From Pezizomycotina sp. ARF18 (Eukaryota; Ascomycota), in the NCBI GenBank assembly GCA_002224055.1, contig AZLU01000307.1:1-38772 (forward strand): a stretch of 38,772 nucleotides of DNA, in the 5' to 3' direction. The notes beneath the pieces are model-generated. The model searched no databases. It worked only from the letters and a program-made list of their open reading frames with translations, and was not told the origin of the DNA. The translations under genes and the position numbers were made by a program. Positions 20,651 through 30,543 of this stretch are shown in pieces. Every line of letters starts with the position of its first letter. The stretch's first letter is position 1.

Positions 20651-22038
20651 TTATTCCTGTTTGGCGTCCAACGCCAACCTCAATGTACCGCTAACAGTAT
20701 TGACAGAGGCCGCGCTGCGGCCATGGCCCTTGATAACTTCCCACAGCTTTCCTACAATACCCTGCTCCTTCCTGATAACCTTGGTTCCCCTGCCGAAGAC
20801 GTCAATGGCACCGTGTAGTTTCAAGCTGCAAACTTGCCCTGAAAGTCAGAAGGGGTAGCGGAGGTAGACTGAACCGGAATGGAACTGTGGTTAGCCTTGA
20901 GCAGGCGCGGTTCAGCTGGTTCTCAAAAACTCGACCGTAGTCTTCCACGGAGACGGATCGGTCTTCAGAACCGCGTCGATCTCCTTGATAGCGTACGAAA
21001 CGAGGCCGACGTCGATGTTGCCAGACGTAGTCTCGAAGGTAGCGCTGTTCCAGAGTCCGTACTTGCCCTTCACATCACCGGAAACGCTTCGGACAACCAG
21101 GTGCCGTGCGTCGACGTTGGCGTCCTTGCCATGTGTGTCGCGCGGATGTTCCCGCTGACGGTTTCAAAACTCGCAGCCTCAATCGCTGGTGAAGTATCTT
21201 GTATCTCAACGTCGAGCTGGGTGACGTCGACGGAGAAATCTTGGATTTCTGGTGCGGAACCTTCACGACGCGGTGAAGTTGATGTACTGCGGGCAATCGA
21301 CATGACATCCGGTAGAAGATGATGCCATCTTCTCCGGCCTCGATGCGACGTCGTTCCACATGCTCCTGTCCGACACGTGGATGTCAAAGTCGACGGTGAT
21401 GCGCTTGACCTTGTGCTCCTCCGGCGAAGCGAGTACGACCTTGCGTACACTGTGGTCCTGGTAGGGATCGTCGAGAGCGGCCCTGCTTGATATAGAAGGA
21501 TTTCAGACCTTCATCAAACTCGTAATGAAGCTTGGGTTTCTCGCCTCCGCCATCATCTCCGCCGTGAGCTTGCGGTTCGGTGGGAGCTTTTGGTGACTTT
21601 TTTTCATCATTCCACCCTATATTACGTTAAAATTGTAGATTGTTAGTTATTGACTGAGTATCGCACTTCCTCGAGCAGAGCCTTGTAGTATCCATAATAT
21701 ATATATATATATAAACATACGGGTATATAGATAAATAGATGGATAGATCTGAAGACAGTGCTTTCGACTTTGTATGGTGGAAATGGAATGGATGATGGGT
21801 CATACGTACGCATTTGAACAAGAAAGGCGCAACCGCCATCCAAAGCATCGTCAGCGCTAGGATCGTCACCGTGACACGAGTAATCCTACGCCATAAAGGA
21901 CGTTTGTTGTCCGCCGGTACGGATGCTGCAACTGGCAGGGTTCCTGCTGCTCGCAATGCTCGGCTTCGTAAGCATGAAGGATGGGGTTGTCCTCTCTTCT
22001 TTCACGGAGATTGGGTGGTACTTTTCGTCGAAGGACAT
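20651..22038 (-). CDS. Membrane-anchored DUF4097/DUF7330-like protein
   Basis: Two exons: 22038-21810 and 21616-20651, with intron 21617-21809 (GTACGT...ATAG). The ATG at 22038 gives MSFDEKYHPISVKEER, then a basic segment and a membrane helix (ITRVTVTILALTMLWMAVAP) just before the intron. Exon 2 starts with an Asp/Gly/Lys-rich linker, continues HYEFDEGLKSFYIKQG, VRKVVLASPEEHKVKRITVD with FDIHVSDRSMWND, CPQYINFTAS, and EIQDFSVDVTQLDVEIQDTS. The repeated beta-strand pattern typical of these proteins follows: ASFETVSGNIRATHMAK, VVRSVSGDVKGKYGLWNSAT, FETTSGNIDVGLVSYAIKEI, and the last strand ASVNTVSGTLRLALDAKQE before TAA (20653-20651). Such proteins are type II-like, with an external putative adhesin-like beta domain; no activity is established. 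The blocks fall in three frames, with at least six shifts, one possibly in the seven-A run just inside exon 2. Confidence 0.75.
21617..21809 (-). other. Spliceosomal intron of the DUF4097-like gene
   Basis: Donor GTACGT directly follows the membrane-helix codons; acceptor ATATAG precedes the hydrophilic linker. It contains an AT dinucleotide run (21698-21716), explaining the repeat inside the gene. Confidence 0.7.
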
Positions 22039-24208
22039 CTTTGAAGAATTGAATTTATATTGGGTACGATTGTATGTAAGGGAAATGTCGATATGTAAAT
22101 CTCCGATGAGGGTGCGGTGCTGCAATTAAATATAAATTCTGGAATTGTCGTAGCGTCTTTTATCAAGAATCGAGCTGATGAGTGTAAGTCGTTTCCCTCG
22201 TTCACAAGCATTCGGCGGCGGCAGCCTTCATATATTAAGTTCAAGGATGCTCTAGTGTAGAGACGGACTTATTACTAAATAGTATTAAGTAGTATAGTTT
22301 ATTTACAAAATAACCTCATTTTTCAAGATTGTATTCTTAAACAATACCAAGAAAGAAAAAGATAATAGATCACTATGAAAACGAACAGGGACCCGTTGGT
22401 GAGAGCGGGGAGAAGTTTATTTCTGGAATCCCCAGATGGAGGAGGTTGTTCGAGCTATGAGTCCTATATGGAGTCTCATGGGTGACGTACGACGCTTTCG
22501 TCGTCCATGGTCGACGTCGCTAAAAAATGAAAAGAAAAAACCCTCACAGATCGAAGCTACTTTAGAACTACAATGGTAAAGACTAACAAGGATGACGCTT
22601 GCAGTAGGGATGAACCACGGGAAAGAACAAGTCCCTAACTTGGATCGAGCGGTGTAAATACCTAGGTACTTAGGTATTGATGCATCCTGTACTGCACTGT
22701 ACGATTTTACTGATTGGAGGGTTTGGTTGTCAACCTGCTCTTGGTTGGCGTATACCTTGCAAAAAAAAAAAAAAAATAAAAAAAAAAAAATAAAAAACAA
22801 TTTGACACACGTATCTCTATCAATTATGAGCAATCGTTACCGCTCGCTATACTCGGCGACGAAAGTCGTAGGTACGAGATCTTTTAATAGGTAAAGGGTT
22901 TTTCTTTCTTCTCTCTTTCTCCCTAGTTTCTACAAGCATCCAAGGGATACATATATTGTATGTAGCTCTTCCTAACACAAAGCAAACATCATTCTTGTTT
23001 CTCAGAAGGCGGGAAATGTCCGAAAACGAGCTTCAACTCGGTAGCGTCCATGGATAAGATCTAGATTATATTTGTGCGTGACATTCCAACCATCGCGATC
23101 TAGAATGACACGAACGAGGGATTCGTCCTTTTTTTTTTCCCCCCCTTCGCGTTCTAAAATAGTGTCACTGCGAATTGGAAAAAAGAAAAAGAAAGGAAAG
23201 GGGGGCCGTTCTTGAATCAATCAATTGATTGAATCTTAGTACTTGCTCGGGTACTTATACACACACTTCGTATTAATGAGGTTCAGCTAGGAAGATCAAA
23301 TTAGAGCAAAAAGGAGCAGCTAGTAGTCTTAAAAATAGAGGCTCAAAAAAGGACAGGGAGCCTCAAGTTAACACACACACACACACATATATATATATAT
23401 TATATATACATACACACACACAAGTATAACAAGCTTTAAAGCTATACAAAACTTCCAGGGACAATTGCAGGGCCACTGACTAAAGTAGATAGTAAAAAGT
23501 ACTATTTAAAGAATTGACAGATAAGAAGGATATCGTTGTTCTAATTATTATTATCATCTCCGCAATTGGATAATTCCTTTCAAACGAAGCGAGTGAGTAA
23601 TCGAATGTCAACTCATACATAGAAAGAAAGAAAAAAGAAAGAAAGAGTAGGGGAACTTCGGGTAGTGGATTACCTCGTACCTCGTTGCCCGAAGCCTTGT
23701 AGCCTTCGTGTAATCAGCGCACAAATATACCGATAATATTAAATATATTTGCATGGATCCACGAGCTGATACTTCGTTCCAAACTCCACTGTAATCGAAG
23801 CCCAATTTCTCTTATATATTCTACATAAATCAGGCAGGTCTTCAACAAGCAGAATTAAAAAGTAAAAAATTAAAAAAAAAAAAATAAAAAATAAAAAAAA
23901 ATACGACGACGGAAGCATAGCCATATATCAAAGTATCCTTTATATATTCCCTTTCTTTCTTTCTTTTCTTTCTTTCCCGTAGGTTGTTAGTCAACCTGGG
24001 CCTCTAATTCATATAAAACCCGCTACCTACTTCACAAAGCGAGATAGAGGTATATATATATATCTCTACTTGCCGTTTTGTACACGTTTTCTTGGAAATA
24101 ATCACAGCGCACGTCAGCAACACTATATCTTGTGTTTTCGTATAACTTATACAAATAACCTTTCTTTTCTCTTCTTTTTTTTTTTTTTTTCTGTGGAGGA
24201 ATTTTACC
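22039..24208. other. Intergenic region with CA/TA mirror repeat
   Basis: No gene is supported. It is the shared upstream region of the minus-strand DUF4097-like gene and the plus-strand gene at 24209. It contains A-rich runs (22760-22797, 23868-23901), the CA/TA repeat at 23371-23422, pyrimidine-rich blocks (23950-23976) and a T run just before 24190. A short minus-strand frame at 22417-22520 follows an acceptor-like TTTTTTAG but has no partner exon that I can see. Confidence 0.45.
23371..23422. repeat. (CA)n(TA)n(CA)n compound microsatellite
   Basis: An AC run passes into an AT run and back into an AC run on the same strand, giving near mirror symmetry rather than inverted symmetry. Confidence 0.93.
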
Positions 24209-25660
24209 ATGCAAGGCGCGACTGCTTCTCTTTCAGTTGACGGCAGCGCTGCGGATGTTATAGAGGACGGCAGGGAGTCGCCGGATTATTACACCACTAG
24301 GCGTGTCGTCTGATAAATTTAAGAATCACGAACGGATCCCCCGATAATAACTCAGATGGGGAAGATGAACCTAGCGCCGAAGGTGAGAGCTCAAACCAGA
24401 CACCCGGGGAAGAAGCAGCTTCACGTTCCCCTCCGCGCTACGATCCCGCGCAGGGCTCGCAACATAATGCGGCGAATAATGGCATTGGCGAAAGGCAACA
24501 ATCGGAATCACAACAGGCGCCTCCTCCAGGTTACACTGGACCTCGGGACGAGAGCAGCAACGAAAACGATGAGGAAATCATTACCTCCCGAGCTACCGCC
24601 GACGCAGATCGACGTTGAAGTTCTCACGGCCAGCTGGCGTCCCTCATCAGCCTCGCCGATCAAGTGGTGGCGGGTCTGAACCAGTACGCGTCCAAGGGAG
24701 GGTACGAGAGGAAAATGCGCTGCATTATCGGGGAGCTGACGCGTTACACATGACGCTGACGAACCTGGAAAGCGTATTCAAGCCTAGCAGCCAAACTTAC
24801 TTGGACTTCTGGCTCGAGACGCTGGAACTGGTGCTTCACATCTCCGGAGAACCCCTAGGAGAACTTCTGAAAGTGGTATCTGGGAACGGCGAAGACGGCG
24901 GCGCGGGGCGGCTTCGTCCTCGTCGCCGAAGCGGAAGAGGTTTTCGAAATCTTCGTTCTTCAGCAAGGATAGCAAGAAGAGGGATGAAGTGACCGATAAG
25001 ATCATCGGCTACGAGAAGAGGACAGTGCCTTACACGCAGATGTTCAACCTCCTCTACACCTCATGCCTTCCCGGCTTTCCCGAGGAACGGGAGGCATCGA
25101 TCGAACGTGTGCTGAAACTGCTGAAGGACCCCAGCGGGCTGGGCCACGGATGGACATCCGGCTCGGCGACGACGTCCCCATAGAGATTTGGGCCACTGGA
25201 TCCCCGAAATCGTCATGGTCGACGGCGTGGAGTTCCCGAAGGGCTCGATCGGGGTCGTGGTCAAGAAGGACAAAACCCTGAAGCGCATCTTCGTCGAGCT
25301 CGTGATGGACGAGAGGGACGACAGGACGCTCACGTACATCGTGTCCGGCTCCGCGTACTGCGAGCGCGGCGTAGGTAACGACCCCGTTATCCTTCACGAT
25401 CTCATGAGGTCTGAGCGGGAAGATGAAGGTTTCGACGACGTGTATATATGGTTGAATTCCTGGCTGGAAACGGATGGCCTTTGCCTCAGCCTGACTGCCC
25501 TGAAGTGGTTAAATTACGATTGGTTCCCGAAGGCTAGCAAAGACCGGAGGACGAGATATCGGCCATGTGTTTGGCCACAGAGGTCTTGAAAAAACCTTTA
25601 GTACGTTTATGTGATGTTTTTTTTCTTCTTCTGGACTTGCGTCTATACTTCACTTCCTGA
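24209..25660 (+). CDS. Unknown protein: acidic disordered N-terminus plus helical domain
   Basis: The ATG at 24209 is in TTTTACCATG context. After MQGATASLSVDGSAADVIED the frame shifts near 24300 and continues as a long acidic, Ser/Pro/Gln-rich region (SPDNNSDGEDEPSAEGESSN, QSESQQAPPPGYTGPRDESS) to about 24615. A helical domain follows: HGQLASLISLADQVVAGLNQ, ERKMRCIIGELTRYTMTLTN and LESVFKPSSQTYLDFWLETL (about 24620-24890). This resembles the N-terminal helical regions seen on fungal STAND/NACHT-type proteins, a weak comparison from memory. Then come a basic linker (KRKRFSKSSFFSKDSKKR), DKIIGYEKRTVPYTQMFNLL, VMVDGVEFPKGSIGVVVKKD and VELVMDERDDRTLTYIVSGS, ending EDEISAMCLATEVLKKPLVR with a stop at 25658-25660. 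No nucleotide-binding motif follows. Several single-base shifts interrupt it. Confidence 0.6.
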
Positions 25661-26659
25661 GGTATTCTCTGCTTGCTGCTTTTATAATATCTACTTGTTT
25701 AGTATTGTTGCAGCTGTCAAATTTTTGGCGTTTTGTTGGAGTTTCTAGCGAATGTTCGATCATAAGTCTTTTTTTTTTTGTAAATTTCTTTGAACAATGA
25801 TATAAAGATATCCAAACTGCAATCTTTTGAAATATTACGAATTTAACTATCAATACTTCATCATATTTGGGAGGGACGATGCGAAGTCGAGTTTGTAACG
25901 ACCACAGATGGGACATCTCTCCATTCCAAGACTTCACACACACTGGGAGAACGTTTTCTATAGGTAGATGTACTCTATTGAGCAACAACTCAATTCGTTT
26001 GTTTCATTATTGGATTGACGAATATAGTGGAGCAGGAAGGAAAGAAAGGGAAAAAGAAAGCTCCGGGGGTTAGAAAGATATGAAAGTACTTTGACAAACA
26101 TGAACGCTAACTAAGATCTAAAGAAACACAGGTGAGAATGCTTGGGAGATGATATGTAGTTGAATAAAGAAAAATTGTGTACGAATACACAATTGAGCCA
26201 AAGTAACAGTTTTAAAACCAGATAAAAGGGAATAACCAGCAAAACAATGTCTTTGAAAGTTACATAAATCAAGATATGCCGTGGTATAAGTGCGAGAAAC
26301 GAAACGGAACAAGGAATGAGTAGGACAGAACTGAAAAAAAGGTGAAGGAATTAGTGTTTGTTTACTGAAGACAACGAAAGATGTCAAAATATGTGAAAAG
26401 CAGAATAACCAGCAAAAGACCATGCTCATGTAATACGCGATCCAAGAAATACAAAAAATCAGAAACAAAAACAATCGAGAAACCCCTTATCCTGAAAGCT
26501 GAGGGACAAGAGCAAAATCAAGTAAAATGTGAGAAGCAGAGCAATATACATGTATACTGCGGAGGCGAAATGAAGGTACTGTCGTCATTAAACGAGTAGT
26601 CGATTTAAACGGAAAAAAATTAAAAATAAAAAAAATCGAGATCATTCCCCCTTTTTCTC
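25661..26659. other. Intergenic region between convergent genes
   Basis: No supported gene. It lies between the 3' ends of the plus-strand gene ending at 25660 and the minus-strand gene ending at 26660, so both terminator regions are here. Open frames at 25867-26073 and 26118-26474 lack motifs. Confidence 0.5.
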
Positions 26660-27702
26660 CTATGTCCTGCTAGACCAAGCGGCCCTTTCTTCCTCTGTCA
26701 TCTCTTCTGGCTCCTCAAAAATAGGTGTAGATGACAGGCTCGATGGCGCATCCTCGACTTCATCGCCTTCTGCGACTGGCCAAAGCTCGAAAACGAACGA
26801 ATCCTGTCGCCCAACCGGGATCAAGCGGCGTTGTATTGATCACTAAACCTAATCTCGCCGTTCTTCCACATAACGCGGGCCAACACGGTGTACTCGCGGT
26901 CCGTTGATGTCTCAACAGCTCCGAAGGAAACCCTTCCGGAGGTACAGAGTTGCGAATATGAGGCGTGTTGCCGAGCGTACTTTCGGGCGGTATCCTCCAA
27001 GAGTGAGGGAAGTGTAGTGACCCCTATGCCGGTCGTCAACCGGTTTTGGATTCCTCCTCTGCCACGAGGCTCCTGTGGCGTATTATCGGTAATACTACCC
27101 GCGAATCCCTTTCCTGCGGACATTGAAAGATCAGGCAAAGACCGCGTTGCGTGACTGCTCTTGTCATATTTAACACATCGAGGAAGACCTGCTGGGACCC
27201 TCCATTACGATTGCTATAAGCTTCTGAAAACCTTTCTTGGAGTTTTCAGCAACTTTCCCAACCCGGGAAGGTGACGTAGCCCGTGGACGTGACGTACGGG
27301 GGTCGTGACGTCAAAAAGACGGTGTCTCGAATTCTCGTTCCCTATACCAGCGTTGAGATCCCACTCTGGGGGTCCTCCAGCATAGCGAGCTGGCGGTGGA
27401 AGGCCGCTTCCTCCTGTTCCTTTGCATTGTAGAGCTTCCGGTTTGGGTTGCTTTGATAGATGGCGCAGATGCAAAGCGTCGGAGCAGTTGCCGGGGAGAT
27501 TTCATGATCGAGGCAAGCCTAGGCATAGACCTCTTCTTCCCTACATTGGTGAGGCGATCGTGAAGATTCTGCAAGGATTCAACAGATGTGTCGAGCGAGC
27601 GACGTGACCTTCTAGACGAAGAGGAATGGCTCGCGCTCACGCTTTCGGAGTCATATCGACGCTTGATCCTGACGAGGATAGTGATTGATTTGAGTGTTCC
27701 AT
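26660..27702 (-). CDS. Unknown Ser/Arg- and Pro-rich protein
   Basis: The ATG at 27702-27700 gives MEHSNQSLSSSGSSVDMTPK, then a frame shift leads to a basic Ser/Arg-rich part (SVSASHSSSSRRSRRSLDTS, VESLQNLHDRLTNVGKKRSM, MKSPRQLLRRFASAPS). Next come LPPPARYAGGPPEWDLNAGI, then in another frame SPSRVGKVAENSKKGFQKLI and ATRSLPDLSMSAGKGFAGSI. Downstream are LPSLLEDTARKYARQHASYS and ARVMWKNGEIRFSDQYNAA. After a last shift at about 26823 the C-terminus is acidic (RQDSFVFELWPVAEGDEVED, EEPEEMTEEERAAWSSRT) and stops with TAG at 26662-26660. About 340 residues, apparently a single exon. No catalytic motif or membrane segment is seen; I do not recognise the family. The composition suggests a mostly disordered regulatory protein. 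Confidence 0.6.
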
Positions 27703-27956
27703 TCTTTACTTCCCTTCTGGTCAGACGAACCAAGAATCGAGCCCAGTCGTAACGGTATGTTTAGTTATTGCCTTATTGCCTTCCTCAAGGCTCGATAACT
27801 TGGATCGTCAGACCATGCCAGTCACTATCAAAGTATGTAAATGTAGGGAGAGTGTTTCTGTTGATGTGAGTCGAGTTCCGAGAACTGGTCCAGCAACCTA
27901 GTAAAGAGCTTACTCGCTACCTTCGGGTATTTTGTAAACCAGTTAGTAAATTGACT

Positions 27957-27982
27957 TTTTTTTTTTTTTTTTTTTTTTTTTT
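27957..27982. repeat. Poly-T tract
   Basis: Uninterrupted T run of about 26 bases. Confidence 0.93.
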
Positions 27983-29233
27983 AGACACCGCTGTATTCTT
28001 TTCGACGTTTTTCGAGCGAACTTTGGTACAACGTTGGGTAGAATCTTCGATATATATATATATAAAAGTATCTCAACTAACTTGATCAAAGAAGGAGGGC
28101 GGGGTGGAGCTGTACCTATTTGTGCTTTATATATCTGATATTAGACCAGGTTCTTGTTATCGTATGTTGAAATAATAATATAAAGAGTGATGTTGTTTTC
28201 TGTAGCTTCCTGTTAACGAAAATGGAATAAGGAGTGTTCGGCGTAAGAACAAGGTAGATATATCAAACCAGGTAAACAAGCCCGGCAACCAAAAGATGCA
28301 CACTGTATATATATATATGCTCTCCTATAAATGAACTGACCCAAAAAAAAAAAAAATGATGACGAATATGTGTATAAGTGATCAAAAAAAAAAAAAAAAA
28401 ACTTTTATTTGCTAAAAGCCTTCGCGTGCGGCAAGGCCTCCGCGGTGTGACTCTTTGTAATCGGTCGATCTTGTCGGGTGCGATCAAGCTATATACCTTT
28501 TTCAGAATGCGACAAAAAAGCTACTCGTTAATACGAGCCCTATTATCCTACCTTGCTCAAAAAGGAGGCAATAACGAAAGAAACGAGAGAAGGGATATTA
28601 ATAATAATAATGCTTGTTGTTGTTTAAAGAAAGATCATAGCATTGAATTCCGTAGGGAAAAAAAAGAAAAAAAAACGAGCGTACTGGGGGAAGAAAGAAA
28701 GAAAGGCTGAAGGTTAGGAAAGTAGGGTAAGGTAAGTAAGGTAGTTTCTAGAAGAACGAGCGAGGAAAAATAAATAAATAAATAAAAGTAAGGGTGAAAA
28801 AGAAAAGGACTTGAGAAGCGGTAAGGACGGAAAAAGGCACGAGATATATACCTTCTGCTCATCTCCTCACGAATGACGGGTAGACTCTTGTGGTAGCTAA
28901 GTAGTCACGCTTAAAAACATTTAAGTGAGGCTCAGTTGACAAGGCAGCTACTTAGATTATAAGTAACCTGTAAAAAGGAATATAGCGCACTCCTTTATAT
29001 ATGTATTTATATTTATATTATACTTATATTTATATATTTTTATTTATTTATTTGATTATATTGCTTATTTTCATTTCATAAACATGGCAAACGCAAGATT
29101 TCCTTCCTTCCGAATGCTTATCGATAGCATCAGCGTTCCTTGCTCCTGGGCTTTTCGCTATTTTTTTCATTGTCTAACCAGCTTATTCCCGCTGCGCGCC
29201 CCGGAGGTGGGGGAAATTTCGAACGGGAAAAGC

Positions 29234-29310
29234 AAAAAAAAAAAAAAAAAAAAAAAAAAGAAAGAAAGAAGAAAGAAAGAAAGGTAGAAGGAAAGAAAGA
29301 AAGGTAGAAA
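29234..29310. repeat. Poly-A tract followed by GAAA/GAAG-type repeats
   Basis: An A run of about 25 bases grading into purine-only GAAA and GGTAGAA units. Confidence 0.9.
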
Positions 29311-29486
29311 AAACATCAGACGAACTTTCGAGGTCCGAATATCATTATTATCCAGCTGACCATCAGTTAGACAAAATGAGGGCTTAGTACTTAGACGTAA
29401 CCACATGTGGAGAAGGCTGCTAGCAGCCAGCACCTTGGCGCATCTGCTGTTCACTACAAGAAAAATTCCATTTAGTACGTCTCACC

Positions 29487-29619
29487 GGCATTTAGCGTGG
29501 GTAGCCTTGGCGGTAGCCTGGCATTTATTCCTCTCGTAACCGAGGAAGTAGCTTCGGTAACACTACAAAACCACTATCTTCTATAAGGACCTACCCGCAA
29601 GGCTACCACGCTAAATGCC
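29487..29619. mobile_element. MITE-like element with about 28-bp terminal inverted repeats
   Basis: The left end GGCATTTAGCGTGGGTAGCC continues TTGGCGGTAG. The reverse complement of the right end reads GGCATTTAGCGTGGTAGCCT and continues TGCGGGTAGG. The two ends therefore match over about 28 bases with only one-base gaps. The 133-bp unit has no coding capacity and has a smaller internal inverted pair (around GTAACCGAGGAAG and CTTCGGTAAC). CGTCTCACC occurs immediately left of the left end and again three bases beyond the right end, a possible target duplication. This structure is that of a non-autonomous DNA element or foldback unit; the superfamily is unknown and no second copy was noticed in the window. 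Confidence 0.65.
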
Positions 29620-30543
29620 CTGCGTCTCACCACCTGGGGTAATATTTATTACCAATATATTTAGATCAGCGGAACAGGTCTGCAGATAGAAAGGGCAGAA
29701 AAATCGCTGCTGGATGGATAATCACCAAGTGACGACGGAAAAAATGGGGATAACGGCTGTAGGTACATCCCTTGCCTTTTAAACATGTATAAAAGGGAGA
29801 AGATAATAGAAGATGGGAATGAGGACGGGAATAAGGTCGGGGAAGCGCCTGAGCAAATGAAGCAATCCCCCGTAGAGAGGTGCATGCACTTGGAGATTAA
29901 TCTGAAGATTAAGATTTGATAAGGCTGTTGTTTTTAAAGTTGCCTATGCCCCAGCTTCGGGAGTTTTTTGATCTACGCCGCATTTCTTGGATTCCCGAGC
30001 TCGATAAAAAGGAAAAAATATTACTATTTTGCAGTAGTAGCTTGCTAAATATCACGCTCGCTCTACGCTACTATCCTCTGACGTAGATTAAGGAGGGGGG
30101 AAGGAAGAAGCACCCTACTTGTCGCCTTTTCTTTCTTTCTTTTGGTATCACAATGAGCAAGATCATATATAACAGTCTAGAGATTCTCCGGACCACGTGC
30201 AACTATATTTTTGCTTTAGAGGTATTTGGGGAGCGATAACCGTGATGTGTTATCTTTCAGGAGATGGTTAAAAAGTAAGAAAGGAAGTTCAATCCTTCTC
30301 CCTACTAGTTTCCAACTATCGTCAGTTTAGACGATGGTTCACAGAAACCAAAAAAAGCGGTCATTGTTGGTCAGCTGGTTGAAATGGAGGAACTCTCTTT
30401 ACATTTCGTAGAGCTGTCTGAATCACTTTCACTTTGTTGCTCTTGTGCCAATGATCAAACATAACCTCATTCAAAGGAGAATGAAAAAAAAAAAAATAGT
30501 TTCTTCAACATTCAGAAACATCTTAACACCGCTGTCATTGTGA

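Larger units (their letters stand above)
27703..30543. other. Long AT-rich spacer containing a MITE-like element
   Basis: No protein-coding gene is supported. It includes T and A runs (27957-27982, 28341-28353, 28384-28400, 29234-29259), GAAA-type repeats (29260-29310), AAAT units (28770-28788), AT-rich sequence (29000-29060) and the MITE-like element at 29487-29619. The right end is the 3' region of the PPR-type gene. Confidence 0.55.

Noticed and set aside
29487-29619. Interpretation of the inverted repeat as a transcription terminator hairpin
   Set aside because: The ends are 80 or more bases apart with a structured middle and possible target duplications, which fits a mobile element better.
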